A stretch of 64,000 nt of DNA from Corella eumyota. Lineage: Eukaryota; Chordata; Ascidiacea; Phlebobranchia; Corellidae. Numbering within the stretch: the stretch's first letter is position 1; every line of letters starts with the position of its first letter. Under the pieces are notes generated by a model. It was given only the letters and a program-made list of their open reading frames with translations, had not been told where the DNA came from and made no database searches. Location of the stretch: contig OY720099.1 in the NCBI GenBank assembly GCA_963082875.1, positions 8,990,001 through 9,054,000 on the forward strand. Direction: 5' to 3'. Below are positions 23,121 to 35,948 of the stretch, one piece after another. A program made the translations under genes and the position numbers.

Positions 23121-24455
23121 ATGAATAAACCGGAAAATTTGGTAGAGTGTTGGAATGATGACGAGAGAATGAACTTTTTATTTTCCGATTTTCCTGCCAA
23201 CAAAGAAACTAACCCAACACATTGGAAAACAAAATTTGATTTTTGGACAACATTAATATTGGATTTATACAGAAATAATGATGACATAGTTTTAAATTAC
23301 AATGCCATAGGAAAATGGGTGGAAAGAAAAGGACAGAAGCCTTTGGGTTTACATTTAATTTGGACCGAAATGATAGCTCAAAAACAGCTAATTCCAGCAG
23401 ATTATTACACTAATGACTTGGCAAGAAATTTTACTTGGTATGGTTGGGGAGTTAACACGTTTGTCCGCAAGCCAGTAACCTGGTTGGCAGATAAATTATT
23501 AAGCCCTATATCACGTCACAATGGTTTCAATTCTTCTCAATCTCAGGATTTTGTAAACACGGATATAATTAAAATAAAAAGTAACATGTTATTTTATTTG
23601 TTGCTGGAAATTGAAGAAAAGGTTACTTTACATAAAAACATGTTCCTTGTAATGCACGAGAAGCTGTTAAACTCTTTTGGAAAAGATGAAAAGTCTTTGG
23701 ATTTATTACTTTTATGCCTTGAACAACAGAAACGAGTTTCAGTTTATTTAAGTAAATCTGATACTGACAGTGATAAAACGATGGGACGCAAATATGTCAA
23801 ATTTAGCAAATACCCTGATGTTTTTGTAGAAAAAGTGACCGAAGTTGATGTTGGAATATTAAAGTTAAAACAAAGCGAAATTTTCCTCAGCCACAAAATT
23901 ACTGCCTTATATAAAAATCAAACCAAACTTCATGAAAATGCTCAAAAATGCACACATTCTGGTCAAAAAACTAAAGCGAAATCTGCTTTGCGACAAAAGC
24001 ACAGGACCTCTGTCTTAATTGAGAAAAAAGAAAAGTCTTTAGAGAATATTCAACTTCTTTTAGAAAAAATAGAACTATGTGAAACTGATCAATTGATTGT
24101 TAAGGCTTTCGAAGCAGGAAAAATGGCACTTAAAGACACCATAAAAAATATGTCAATTGACAGTGTTGAAAATACGATGGAAGAGTTAAATTCTTTAATT
24201 GAAGAAAATCAGGAAATGTCTGATATAATCGCTACACCATTGTCAGCGAATGATATGTCTACTGAAGACTTAGAAAAAGAGCTAGCAGATTTGTTAAAAG
24301 AAAGTGAAGCCAAATCAGAAACTCATGATGTAAATGATCTCAACAATGCAATGGCTGCATTAAACTCTGTGAGTTCTGAAATTAAAAAACTGGATTTACC
24401 TGACACACCTTCAACACCCATCAAAAAAGTTCAGCCCTTAAGCGAGTTGGCCTAA
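23121..24455 (+). CDS. CHMP7: Charged multivesicular body protein 7 (ESCRT-III related)
   Basis: An intact 444-residue, intron-free frame. The N-terminal half matches the CHMP7 winged-helix region, including the characteristic opening DDERMNFLFSDFP, the KPLGLHLIWTEM segment and the YGWGVNTFVRKPVTWLADK membrane-binding stretch. The C-terminal half from about residue 245 (VDVGILKLKQSEIFLSHKI) is a Snf7 domain with its basic helix 1-2 and acidic C-terminus. DLEKELADLLKE near residue 386 resembles the MIT-interacting motif of ESCRT-III proteins. In animals CHMP7 recruits ESCRT-III to the inner nuclear membrane during nuclear envelope resealing and also acts in endosomal sorting. Length is close to the human protein. 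A poly(A) signal AATAAA lies at 24617. Confidence 0.95.
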   Translation: MNKPENLVECWNDDERMNFLFSDFPANKETNPTHWKTKFDFWTTLILDLYRNNDDIVLNYNAIGKWVERKGQKPLGLHLIWTEMIAQKQLIPADYYTNDLARNFTWYGWGVNTFVRKPVTWLADKLLSPISRHNGFNSSQSQDFVNTDIIKIKSNMLFYLLLEIEEKVTLHKNMFLVMHEKLLNSFGKDEKSLDLLLLCLEQQKRVSVYLSKSDTDSDKTMGRKYVKFSKYPDVFVEKVTEVDVGILKLKQSEIFLSHKITALYKNQTKLHENAQKCTHSGQKTKAKSALRQKHRTSVLIEKKEKSLENIQLLLEKIELCETDQLIVKAFEAGKMALKDTIKNMSIDSVENTMEELNSLIEENQEMSDIIATPLSANDMSTEDLEKELADLLKESEAKSETHDVNDLNNAMAALNSVSSEIKKLDLPDTPSTPIKKVQPLSELA

Positions 24456-24860
24456 ATATTATTTTAATATGTGCTTGGTTATTTACTTTTTCTGCTGTGA
24501 TGTCAACATTCATTACATTTGTACTTGTTGTAATATATACTTTGTTGAACTTTTTTGTTTCGATTTTAGCATGGTTTAATATTATAATGTGATAATATTA
24601 AGTTTAGAAGTTGAACAATAAAATTTTATTCAGTAAATTACATGTAAACACTTTTAAATATTGCTTATAGTTCTTGGTTATGGGTAAATATATTATTTTT
24701 TTTCTTAATTTTAAATTATAGTTCGCTAAATTTTCAATAATTTTTTGTTGATTTATTGATGATTTAATCATATCAATATTCTTTAAATATTTTTATATTC
24801 TTTTTAATTTAGTTTTAAACTACAGATTTGTAAATATTGAAGTCAATTAGGGTAAAAATT
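24456..24860. other. CHMP7-GLYCTK intercistronic region
   Basis: About 400 bp. It holds the CHMP7 AATAAA at 24617-24622 and an AG (AGTCAATTAG, ending at 24850) ten bases before the glycerate kinase ATG. No clear promoter motif is seen, compatible with an operon-type junction. Confidence 0.45.
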
Positions 24861-27800
24861 ATGAAATCAACGGTTTTGGCTCAGGAATTATTTTGTAGGG
24901 GATTAAATTCAATTAAACCAAATCAACTTTTACAAAACCACATCTCACGATCTTCTAACATTTTGTTTGTGGGTAAGTTTTAATTTAAAAATTGCAGAAT
25001 TAAATTAAAACTGTTTTTTTTCTAAATTTAATGGTTAATTTTTTTTAAATTCAATATTTTTTTTGGGTAATTTGGAACAATTCTAATTTCTAAAAATATA
25101 GGAAAACAACTCTAGCTAAAACCAGTGCGTTAGTTAACACTAAAAGTTTTTGGTGTCCACTTAGTGCGTATTGTATTCGACTGAAATATTTTCCGCCAAT
25201 CAGAAAGTTAAGCCAAAAAACATTGGTGCTTAAAATACCAAATGTTTATTTTGCAAAGCACAGCTTTCGCATCACAAATTGAAAACTTTCGCTGTTCATG
25301 AGAAGAAAAAATTGCCGTACGCAAATAATAGGAAATCAAAAATTAAAAATTTTAAGCTTAAAAAACAAGCTACATTTGCTTTTAATTGGTGCAAATTAAC
25401 TACTTTAAAATAGTTTTTTATTTAATTATGCAAAGTGCAAACCGAGCAAACAATTAAATGAAACTGTTGATGAAAACGTTATAGTTAATTACAAAAAAAA
25501 TTTATTGTACAAGATTTTTATCATGTTACCATAGTTTAAAATCAAGTTTACATAAATATTGTTCAAATTTAGACATAATTTTAATTTTGTCGTTTAACTC
25601 ATTAAACTGCATATTGTTTTCATTTTCAATGAATTATTTTCATATTTAATGAATTGTTTTCATTTTTAATAAATTTTTTTATTACGTAAACATTATTACT
25701 ATAGGAAAAGTAGTAATAAAACGTTATGTTTAAAAAAAATATTTTATATGGCCATGTTAAAATAGAGCTAGCTGGTCCTTACAAGCTAACTGTACATTGT
25801 GAGTGCCACAACGAAGTGTGGCGGGTTTACTAGTGTTTATATATATATATATGGCCTATATATTATTTCAAAGATAACCTGTATATACTTTGATCTTGAT
25901 CTTGGTCTTTTTGTGGTTGTACTTTCCATAAAAGCCCTCTATTAAATATTATTTCAATATTTTAAACAAATTTACTTATATATGTTTTGTTTTATTGCAA
26001 GAAAACAAAAAATACGAACTAAACAATAATGTTTACATTGTTGGGTTTGGTAAGGCAGTAAGTGGAATGTGCAGAACTCTGCAAGATCTAATTGGGGATC
26101 ATATTGTTGGTGGAGCTTTATGTATTCCTCTTGGCTCTCATAATGACTTAACCAAGGCAGGTAAAAGGTAAACAGTTTAATGTTTAGTTAAGTTCTAATA
26201 AGAAATTTATGCTGATGACTGAATAACTGGCTGCATAGAGTAGTGATTAGAACGTTTCTCTTTACTAAATAAGGGCTTGGGTTTGGTTTTCAAAACTATC
26301 TTATCGTACTGTTTTTAAGTATCTAAAGCTTCATTTTACAATACTAATATTAGTGATATACAAAACAATGTTTAAATAAGTTTTCCGAGCTTGTGGTTCA
26401 ATTGTTTTTTGACTTTTTTATTAGTGATTTGCTGCCAATAAATGATGGAAAAATTAGGATTTTTGAAGGTGCCAAAAATAATTTGCCTGATCTTGAGAGC
26501 TCCAAGGCTACTAAAGTAATTATCAACACTTGTAAATCTGCAGCAAAAACTGATTTGGTAATTTCTTTAATATCTGGAGGTAAATTATTATGAAATTATT
26601 ATTAATCTTTGATTTAGTAAGTTGAGAACACTTGGCCATAGTTTAAATTTTAGCTGCTTCAGTATCAAGGCGCTATAAATTATACAAACTTCTGCCGAGC
26701 CAAAAACCAATCGACACATAACTTATTGGTCAACTTTTTAACAACATCCCAAACTGATTAAAGCAGCCCAAGACTAGGTTTGGCTAACAAATACAACATT
26801 TTAAGTGGTAAAGCCGGCCTTTCAAGTTAAGACTAAAGATATATATACAAAAATATTTGGTAAATGTTTATAATTATTTTTAGTTTAAAAAACTAAATGT
26901 TTAAAAATAAATTAAAAAACAAGTTTTATTGTGAATATTTGTCAGGTGGTTCAGCTTTGCTTTGTTCTCCTTTTTTTCCGCTTATGATTGAAGATAAAGT
27001 TAAAATCACTAAAATTCTGAGCTCTAAAGGTGCTAGTATAAGTGAGTTAAACGTAGTTCGACAAAATCTTTCAAATGTTAAGGGTGGAAAGTTATCTGAA
27101 ATGACTCAACCTGCCCAGGTTTAATTTGTATTATGTAAAAGTGAATACTTTATACTTAGTTGACATAATAGAATTATATTATAGTTACTCTAGTTCTGAA
27201 TTGACTTTCACAGTTTGGATATTAGAATATAGTAAAATTGCCAATAATTAATCTGCTGTACAGTTTTTGGCTTAGCAGCAGATAAAAATTTATAGCAACT
27301 TATTCAATGCTGCTACAGTAAGAAAATTATTGGATTTAAACCAGCAATGGCAGAGTGGTGTAGCAGTCAGAACACTTTCTACACTAAATAGGTTCTGGGT
27401 TAATTATAGGCAATTACAACGTATAGTTTTCCAAATTGTCATTGGCAACTTGAGACTGGGTTGGGGTAACTGATGTTCGTCTATGTTAGGATTGTAAAGT
27501 CGACTTTCCCACGACAAGGATATATAATTTGATAAAAAAATAAAACTAAGACCTAATGCACTATAGAGTTTTAAAACTGTTAGAAATAAAAAACCTGAAA
27601 TAATTAATTTAAATATTATCCTGTCTAACTAAACTGATATCAATAGCCATATCCTGTTTGACAATTAGTATACCATGAAATGAATAAATTTTTTTAATAG
27701 TATTGGAATTTTTTCACTATATAAGTGTTCATTGTCAATGAATAATGATAAAAAAATTTCTAGATGGTTAATTTAATTTTGTCCGATATTATTGGGGATT

Positions 27801-28803
27801 CTTTAAATCTTATTGCAAGTGGTCCTACCATAAAAAAAACAACAACTCCACAAGATGCAATAAATATTATCAACAAATATCAAATGTCAAATTTAATACC
27901 TTCTACAGCATTAGAATTGCTAAACAAAAAATCCACAGAACTAGGATTAAATTCGTATAATGATCAAGATTGTTTAAATTTGTTGATTGGTTCAAATAAA
28001 ACTATTATAAAGGTATGCAAAAGTTGTATTTTTATGTTTAATTATTCTTGATGTAAAATTTAAATTTTTTAATCTAAATATAAACAACCTTTAGTTACTC
28101 TATAGTGTTTTAAATAGTACATGCTTTTTAGGCATTAAATAAAGAATCTTTCAATCTTGGAATAAACTCAATAATTTTCAGTCATGAACTGCAAGGAGAA
28201 GCTAAAGTTTTGGGCAAAAACTTTGCTGATTTGGCTCTTTTTTTAAGTAAATTTTATGACAACCCTGCTCCAATTCATGATGAATTATCGGAAAATCTGT
28301 GTTTTAAATTTGTTAATTCACATGGCTGTTCAAAGGAAGAGTTTAAAAAAGTTGTGGAGAAGACCATAACTTATTTAAATCAGTCAATTTTTAAAAATAA
28401 CAAAAATGATGTTTGCATCATAGGAGGAGGCGAAACAACAGTTTCTTTAACCCCTAACTCAGGTTTAGGAGGTCGAAATCAAGAAATGGTGTTATCAGCT
28501 GCTATACAATTTTACAACTTATATCAAACTTTTGAAAACAAAAGTATTTTTAATAAAATGGAGTTCACTTTTTTGTCGGCTGGCACTGATGGCCAAGATG
28601 GGCCTACTAATGCAGCAGGAGCTTTTTTTTGTACAGAAGATTTAAATCAATTTGATGTCGATTTGGCCACCAAGCATTTGAAAGAGCACGATTCGAATCC
28701 TTATTTCGAATCTAATGGTGGTTTGATTAAGACTGGGTTAACCGGTAGTAATGTAATGGATGTAAATTTGCTTATAATTTCCCAAAAAATTAACAAAAGA
28801 TAA
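24861..28803 (+). CDS. GLYCTK: Glycerate kinase, GLYCTK/MOFRL family
   Basis: Six exons: 24861-24972, 26002-26167, 26425-26579, 26946-27118, 27764-28012, 28132-28803; 508 residues, close to the animal enzyme. The enzyme phosphorylates D-glycerate to 2-phosphoglycerate in serine and fructose catabolism. Family landmarks are in order: VGFGKAVSGM, RIFEGAKNNLPD, the glycine-rich SLISGGGSALL, LNVVRQNLSNVKGGKL (lysine in the RxxLSxxKGG motif), LILSDIIGDSLNLIASGPT, IIGGGETTV with the SGLGGRNQE segment, and a MOFRL-type C-terminus with SAGTDGQDGPTNAAGA and TGLTGSNVMDVNLL. A short N-terminus without an obvious signal suggests cytosol or a weak mitochondrial signal; localisation is not clear. Introns carry SINE remnants. 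The exon at 26946 has a recent copy inside an intron of the next gene. Confidence 0.95.
26640..26855 (+). repeat. SINE remnant in a GLYCTK intron
   Basis: A weakened head (AACACTTGGCCATAG) is followed by AAGGCGCTATAAATTATACA, AACATCCCAAACTGATTAAAG, CCCAAGACTAGGTTTGG and the tail AAGACTAAAGATATATATAC, in the same order as in the copy at 19168. A separate head-like piece lies near 26232-26300. Confidence 0.6.
27343..27530 (+). repeat. SINE remnant in a GLYCTK intron
   Basis: Head GGCAGAGTGGTGTAGCAGTC, the box-B-like GGTTCTGGGTTAATTA, then a deletion of the middle, CTTGAGACTGGGTTGGGGTA and a tail GACAAGGATATATAA. Together with the inverse-strand SINE piece at about 27215-27330 it makes this intron repeat-rich. 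Confidence 0.6.
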
Positions 28804-29124
28804 ATTTTTTCTAAACATTTATATTTTGAAGCTAAATTTTGCTTTTTTGTTGTATATATTTGTCTTAATCTTTATCTGCATACTTTTGAAAGTGCTATAA
28901 AATAACTTACTTAATTAGTTGTTTATTTTGTGCAAATGCAGTTGTAAGCTTAATAGAGTTAGTTTTACACTATTTTAATTAATACACAATTTTCTATGCA
29001 ACTCACTCTTAATTTAGAATTTTTGTTATGCAAAACTATTTAGGTAAATTAATTAAGTCTATTTTATTCTCAGATTGTTTTATATTTTTGAATTTTAAGA
29101 ACGTTAACTAATTTTTTTTATAAA
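28804..29124. other. GLYCTK-CDC16 intercistronic region
   Basis: 321 bp of AT-rich DNA ending in a pyrimidine-rich acceptor (TTGAATTTTAAG, ending at 29099), 25 bases before the CDC16 ATG. No promoter motif was recognised. Confidence 0.4.
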
Positions 29125-32100
29125 ATGACGGAAACAACTTTAGATAGAATACGAAACATAGCTGATGATTGTATAAATAAGGTGAGATAATATAACTTAA
29201 ACTATAGATTTTGTAGTAAAATATTAAATTACTTCTTATTTTTTATAGCTTACTTATGGATCGGCAATTTTTTGGGCAGACAAGGCTGCTTCCTTATCAA
29301 AATGTAAGTATTTTTAATTTGATATACCTTTAACTTTAATATATTTATTCAAAATCTAAACAATTTGTTATCTATGTACAGTGTAATATTGCATGTACCA
29401 AAATTTTTGTAATTCAATTTATGGTTTTCTCCCTAAATAACAAAGCATAATAATTAAACTTTTGATTTGTTGTTTTAAAAAGGCCAATCTAAAGTACAAA
29501 CATACAATCAGTAACAAACTAGTTATTATTGGAATACTGTCATATTACCAAAAACCACATGTCTAAAAATTTTACCGACAATGGGATTATTCTTATTTGA
29601 CTCATCCTACTCTCATTTGGAAAATGCCTTTAAAATCTGTAAAATGTTGACGTAAATTTTGATAAACTGCATTTTTTATAGATCAAGTAAAAGATGTGTA
29701 TAGATTGGCACAATGTATGTTCTTTCTTGGTCAATATGAAAGAGCTGTTATACTTATAACAAGAAGGCAACTTCATACTGTTTACAGTGCTTTCAGGTTT
29801 CTTTTGTAAATTATTTTTGTGTGTATTTATTCCTAGATTGGAAAGTTGACTTTTTAATCTAAAAATAGAGAAATATTTGTTATTTTGACCCAGTCTTAAG
29901 TTGCTTTTGACAGATTAGGATATTAATGAAGACAAAGTTAAAATCACTAAAATTCTGACCTCTAGAGGTGCTAGTATAAGTGAGTTAAACGTAGTTCGAC
30001 AAAATCTTTCAAATGTTAAGGGCGGAAAGTTATCTGAAATGACTCAACCTGCCCAGGTTTAATTTTTATTATGTAAAAGTGAATACTTTATACTTAGTTG
30101 ACATAATATAATTATATTATAGTTACCCTAATTCTGAATTGACTTTTACAGTTTGGATATTAGAATATAGTAAAATTGCCAATAATTAATCTGTTGTTCA
30201 GTTTTTGGTTTAGCAGAAAGTTGACTTTTTAATCTAAAAATAGAGAAACATTTGTTATTTTGACCCAGCCTTATGTTGTTATCAACAGATTAGGATATTA
30301 ATGATTATTATTCCCTATAATTAATCTGCAGATTGGGGTTAGTCTGTGCTGTTTATAATCACCTAACTATTTGTCAGGATTACCAACCTGTTAATACCTA
30401 TTTAAGTATCATCAAAAAAATAAAATATTTTGTGCTAGTACTTAAGAACATGTATCTGTTTAATTTACTGGTTGCTGTTGGTTTGTTAACTTCAATTTTT
30501 TTTTAACTTGACAAAAATAGTGTTAACTTATTAACTTTGATATAGCAGTAATTTTTTTTGCAACTCTTTGTAATAAAATTATGTTGTCATTCACATTAAT
30601 TTAAATTTGTTTAAATAAACTAGCTGCAATCGTTTAACATTGTTAGTTCTTTAGATACCTCGCAGCAAAATGTTATGCTTCTAGTGAAGAATGGCAGTTA
30701 GCTTTAGAAATCATTGAAAATACAACTTTAATGAAGGAAGGTGACAAAGTTTTTCTGTCTAAAGATAACGATGAAATTCCGCAAGATAAGGTATGCATTG
30801 CAATATTAATTTTTCTAGTTTTTTGTTTTTTTAATTTCTATTTAGTACAGCATTTTAAATTTAAATAAAGTTTAAGTCATCAAACTTATTTTAATAAAAA
30901 TTATTGCCAAAAAATTGACATGCCAATATGATGACATTTTTTTACTACTAATCCAAAGTATTGACACTAAAACCACTGCATTGACAAACATAATAGTGGT
31001 TAAACACTTGGTTTTACTACATAAGATCATGGGTTCGATCATTACTATTTTATGTTGTAGCATTTTTAAATATTGCCATGATTGCTATTTAGTAGATAAA
31101 TATTGGGAAATTATAAACAAGAATATTTTACACTGGCAAAGCTAAATAAAATTAGATTGTGGTAATAATAAAATATGTTACTTTACTTTTAGGCCAAACA
31201 GTTGGCCTTCCATCATCAACGATAAATAAATATGAATCAAAAATTATCTACGGTTATTTATAGGAAATGGAAGCTTCACTACAATTACTTAAAGGAGATA
31301 TATATGAGGCTTTGGACATTAGAGAAATTGCATCAGACTGTTATAAGGTTGGTTTAAACTAAAAGTATTTGCATCGGTTAACATCTATAGAAAGCATTTA
31401 TTTTTATTTTGTATTGTTTTTTAAACCTTACTTTTAAGAATATTTTTATTTAGGATGGCTTGTTTTAAAATTGATTTTATTTAACATATAGTAAACTTTA
31501 TATAACATTATGGCACTGTAATAACTTTAAAAATATATTATGTACCTTTTACACCTAAACAAGCTTTTTTTTTCTAACTGTGTTTAAAATTGTTCATATT
31601 TACTTATTTCAATAAAGGCGGCTTTAAAGGCTGATGTGTTTTGTTATGAAGCATTTGAGAGACTGGTTGGCCATCATATGTTAAGGGCAGAGGAAGAGCA
31701 AGATCTTCTTAATTCATTGCAGTTTGAAAAACAAACAAAAACTTTAGAAGAGGAACAATTAATACGTTTTTTATACCAATCTCAACTTAAAAAGGTTGCG
31801 TTTTTTTAAGTGTTTGTTTTAATTTTTATTAAATTTTTAGTGTATGTAAAGATAGACAACTAAAAATAACTTTACAATTTAAAATAAATGCTATTTTCAG
31901 TATTTTCAACATTTTAATTTGTTGGTATATGCTGTAAAAGCAGCGACATTTCATAAACATAGAACAGTATTTTATTTTCAGTATGACAAACCTAATAATT
32001 TTTCGGTGCCTGATAATATGGACAAACTCCACGATAATTTAGATATTGCTACAAGTTTAGCTGAACGACATTATTATAACTGTGAATTCAGAACTAGTTT

Positions 32101-35100
32101 TCAAATCACTGAAGGGTATGTTTATTATGGAATACTGTTTTATTACCGAAAACCATTTATCAAATAGTTGTTTAACCAAAAACTTATGCCTAAAAAAATT
32201 TGGATATTTGGAAAATTGTCATTTGGAAAAATTGTCTATTTTGTAACTGGTTTGTATTATTATGAGCAGTGGATACGATACCATTTATTTAAATGTTATC
32301 ATTTTCTTATTGCTAACAATTTTAAAGTTTTAATTTTTTTTTTTTTTTTAAATCATTTTTTATCTTTTGCGAAAGAGTCCTGTTAACTAAGTTCAATTTT
32401 TTGGTTTAATTGCATTTTAGAATTTTGAAAACTGATCCCTTCCATACCAATTGTTTACCATTACATGTTGCTCTGTTAGTTGAACTCAAACTTTCAAATC
32501 ATTTGTTTTTTCTTGCTCATAAACTTGTTTCAAGATATCCCAAACTACCAGTAAGTATATTTAGGTTCTAAATTTATATATAACAGAGCATAGTGGAATG
32601 TATATATATTCGTATATTTAATTTATAGGCCTTCAAAGTAAAAAAATGTGTTGAGGTGCACAGTTAAATAAGTATTACCAAATTAAGATTCTGACCATCT
32701 TATAACAAATAAAATACAGCCTGTAGGGTGGGCAATTGACTAGTATTACTAAAATTCTTATAAAATGTAAGAACTGCATAGTGGACTCTATCACATGTAG
32801 TTTCTTGTTCGATTCCCATTGCTTCGATATTGTAAAGTTCTTAGCAATATGGAGTATTGCTATGGACTACTCCTTCTTACAAAATTATGTAAAATACAAA
32901 ACGTAGGGATTATACTTTTTATAAACCCTTAACATTTTTGTAGATATCATGGTATGCTGTAGGATGTTATTATCATCTGCAACCCAAAAAACAAGAAAGT
33001 GCAAGAAAATATTTAATGAAAACTACCACAATTGATAAGGTCTGTTTAAAAACTTAAACTTTATAGTCCCTAAACAAACCTTTTTTTCTTTGCAATCGAT
33101 TTTCTGTTGTTTTTATTTTATTTTTTTTTTTTTGAAGAATAATAAAATGCAAGTACTTTAATTTGTATAATTTAAACATATAAATTTAAGAAAATTATGA
33201 TCTTAATAGTGTGGATTGATTTTTGAAACTCCTATTTTTGTTAGATGTATGGACCAGCTTGGTTAGCTTATGGTCATTCATTTGCAATAGAGAATGAACA
33301 CGATCAAGCAATGGCTGCCTACTTTACAGCATCCCAACTTATGAAGGGGTGAGGTTATTTTTATTGTTGTATTTCTAGAGAAAAATGCTCAATTTTGTTT
33401 TATGAATTAGATCTGTCTAAAAAAGAGTAGTCCATATGGTTGTGACAGTTTAATGTATGTATGTCTGTTCGTCAACTGTGTTTTACTTTTGTCAAATGAT
33501 CTTAGATGCCAATTTGTTAAAAATGAACACTTAACCAGTTTGTAATCATCTTATAACTGCATCTGATGAAGTAATTTCTTTACTTAGCATAAATACTTGA
33601 CATACACTCTTACATTTTGTATTCTAGATGTCATCTTCCATTCTTATACATAGGGTTGGAATACAGTGTTACTAACAACACAAAGCTAGCTGAAAAGTTT
33701 TTTCTAACTGCACTTGATATTAGTCCAGAAGATCCCAATGTATTACATGAAATGGGTGTGGCTTCATATGCTAATAAAGAGTGAGTAAACTATAGTGTTA
33801 GGTATTTTGCCAGCAGCGTTTTTTACCTTTTGTTTGGACTAATAAGTTGGCCTTTCCACATTGGGGAGATAAGGATATATAAAAAAAAAATGTAATATTT
33901 TGTTCTAATCACAATGTTTTATATAGTTATGCAGGTGCCTTAAAATACTTCAACAAAGCTTTAAAACTAGTTCAAAAATTAGGTGAAGAAATCTTAATTG
34001 ATGAATGGGAACCTTTACTTAATAATCTTGGCCACACTCATAGGTTTGTAATATTGTTTACATGTTTACTACATATAATTTGTGATAAAAATAGTTAAAA
34101 CCACCTAATAATCAAAACAGAAATTTATAATTTACAGGCAGTTATTGAATTATTCTGAAGCGTTAGAGTACCACAGAAGAGCTTTAACATTAGTTCCCCA
34201 ATCTGCAGAAACTTACTCTGCAATTGGATTTATTTATAGTTATATGGGCAACTATTCAGAGGCTGTTGAATATTTGCACAAGGTAACTTTATTTTAAAAA
34301 TATTTTTGGTGTATTTGTGATGATAAAGTTAGACATTTCTTGGTAAAAATGATGCCCTTGCAATTTCCAATGTTGAACTTTTCTCTAAACTACCTATCCG
34401 AGGGGTCAAATGGTAACCTAGGTTCCTGCCACAAAATTTGTAGTTATTATTTTCGATCAGATCACAATCCAATTACATAGCCAAAAAGATTGGTAACTTT
34501 ATCGTCGCTAAATTACAAAAAATACCCCTGTATGTTTAAACTTTTACTTACTCGCACGTTTGTTTAAATTTTAGATTTTGATATTTAAATGTTTGTAAGC
34601 ATTAAAAAAAATGTAATTAATTTGATTTTGTAGTCTCTAGGTCTACGCCATGACGATGCATTTACTTCAAGTTTGTTGGACATTGTAATAGACCAATATG
34701 CAAAAAGTGATGATCCAAGTTTATTTAACACTGATGAAGAAATTCCTGATTTTCCACCCTTAATTACGCCACCATTTCGAACTGCAGGTTAATTTTTAAT
34801 TAAATTAATTTTTTTATTTTGTAAAAATTTAATCCCTTAAAAATTTAAGGGATTGGATGGACAATTTATTATGCCATAGATAACATTAAAACTGTAGTTA
34901 CTTTGTTTTTGTTTTCTCCCCAAAATAAAATAAAGAAATATTAGTTAAACTCGTCGATTGCCACCCTACGGGGAGTTTTTAATTGTTTTATATATTTTAT
35001 CAATATATGCTTTTGTTTGCTAACAAACCAGTTTTAAAGGCTTTCAAATTAAACATTATTAACTAAGCACCATTATATATACATTTTATGATGTTATATA

Positions 35101-35534
35101 AATTGATCATGATGAATAATTTTTAATTTAAAGATCAAACCCTGGAAGTCGAAACTCCTGCTTTTTCTGCTCTTCCTCAGCATTTACGATTTAAATCGAT
35201 AAGTATGGACACAAGTGCAACATCTGACTTTTCCGAGATCCATCAAACTCTTGGAACACCTTTTTCTGGGATCACTGCGCTCTCCTCCTTAAGAAAGGAG
35301 GATCGATCTGTTGCATGGCATGATGACAGCGTAACAAGTGATCATTTTCCTTCAGAAGTTGAGAAAACCTCCTCGTCTTCTTCGACTCTTCAGAGTTCCT
35401 CTACAGTCCACAAGGGAGCAGGGGATAAGGTTGAGTTAACGTCGAAATCCCAAGAGTTGTTAAATAAGACTGATACTGATGAAGTTTTGTTTGTAACTGA
35501 CGATGACATGGAGCTGGAGGAAAATTCAGATTAA
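29125..35534 (+). CDS. CDC16: Anaphase-promoting complex subunit 6 (CDC16), TPR protein
   Basis: Fifteen exons: 29125-29181, 29249-29303, 29682-29796, 30655-30790, 31264-31347, 31618-31794, 31982-32115, 32421-32550, 32944-33039, 33245-33348, 33628-33780, 33927-34043, 34138-34282, 34634-34787, 35134-35534; 685 residues. It follows animal CDC16 end to end: SAIFWADKAASLS near the N-terminus, VDRLAQCMFFLGQYERA-like first TPR, AFERLVGHHMLRAEEE, LAERHYYNCEF, LPLHVALLVEL, GPAWLAYGHSFAIENEHDQA, MAAYFTASQLMKGCHLP, WEPLLNNLGHTHR and YSAIGFIYSYMGNYSEAV. CDC16 is a TPR scaffold homodimer of the anaphase-promoting complex, a ubiquitin ligase acting in mitotic exit. The Ser/Thr-rich acidic C-terminus (about residues 555-685) is less conserved. 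Introns contain SINE pieces and a GLYCTK exon copy. Confidence 0.95.
29842..30305 (+). repeat. GLYCTK exon 4 copy between 92-bp direct repeats, in a CDC16 intron
   Basis: 29934-30214 is a near-identical copy of about 26986-27290. It covers most of the glycerate kinase exon at 26946-27118, its donor site (CTGCCCAGGTTTAA) and about 165 bp of intron. I see only a few differences in the exon part (for example GAGCTCTAAAGG versus GACCTCTAGAGG). The copy is bracketed by two roughly 92-bp direct repeats, 29842-29933 and 30214-30305, which begin GAAAGTTGACTTTTTAATC and end GATTAGGATATTAATGA. The insert has no matching acceptor, so it is not expected to be spliced as a GLYCTK exon. Confidence 0.9.
30996..31070 (+). 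repeat. SINE head remnant
   Basis: GTGGTTAAACACTTGG, TTTTACTACATAAGATC and ATGGGTTCGATCATTACT match the tRNA-like head (box A and box B regions) of the SINE family. The body is missing. It lies in a CDC16 intron. Confidence 0.5.
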
Positions 35535-35948
35535 AAAAAAATTTTAGGAAAATTTAAAATTTGATAAACTGGACAGAAAATTTTTTTACTGGCTTTTAAA
35601 TTAAAGCTGTTCAAATTCTTATAGTGTTCTAAAAGTATGGTATCAAAAAAAATTATTTAAAAGTATAGTATTAAAAATTTTAATAATCAAAAACATTGAT
35701 TTGCTTTTGGTTTCTATTAAAATAATTTTTGAATTTTTTATACTTTTTGTTTCATTACATAAACTATTTAGGTTCAACATGTTAATTTTTTGTTTCAATT
35801 AACCGGAAGTTTATAATTTTGTTAACCTTTTTCCTGTATTTGGAAAAAAAGTTGACTTCAGTTTTACACTTATTACAAACAATCATATTTGAATTAACTT
35901 TTTTACAGATCATGTAGGTTTAAATTTTTTAAAAGGTGTAAAAATGTA
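35535..35948. other. CDC16-TUBD1 intercistronic region
   Basis: About 410 bp, AT-rich. A strong pyrimidine tract and AG (TTAACTTTTTTACAG, ending at 35908) lies 40 bases before the TUBD1 ATG and may be a trans-splice acceptor. I see no coding sequence or clear promoter element. Confidence 0.45.

Noticed and set aside
25843-25863. TA-rich microsatellite
   Set aside because: Short, common in AT-rich introns, no further structure.
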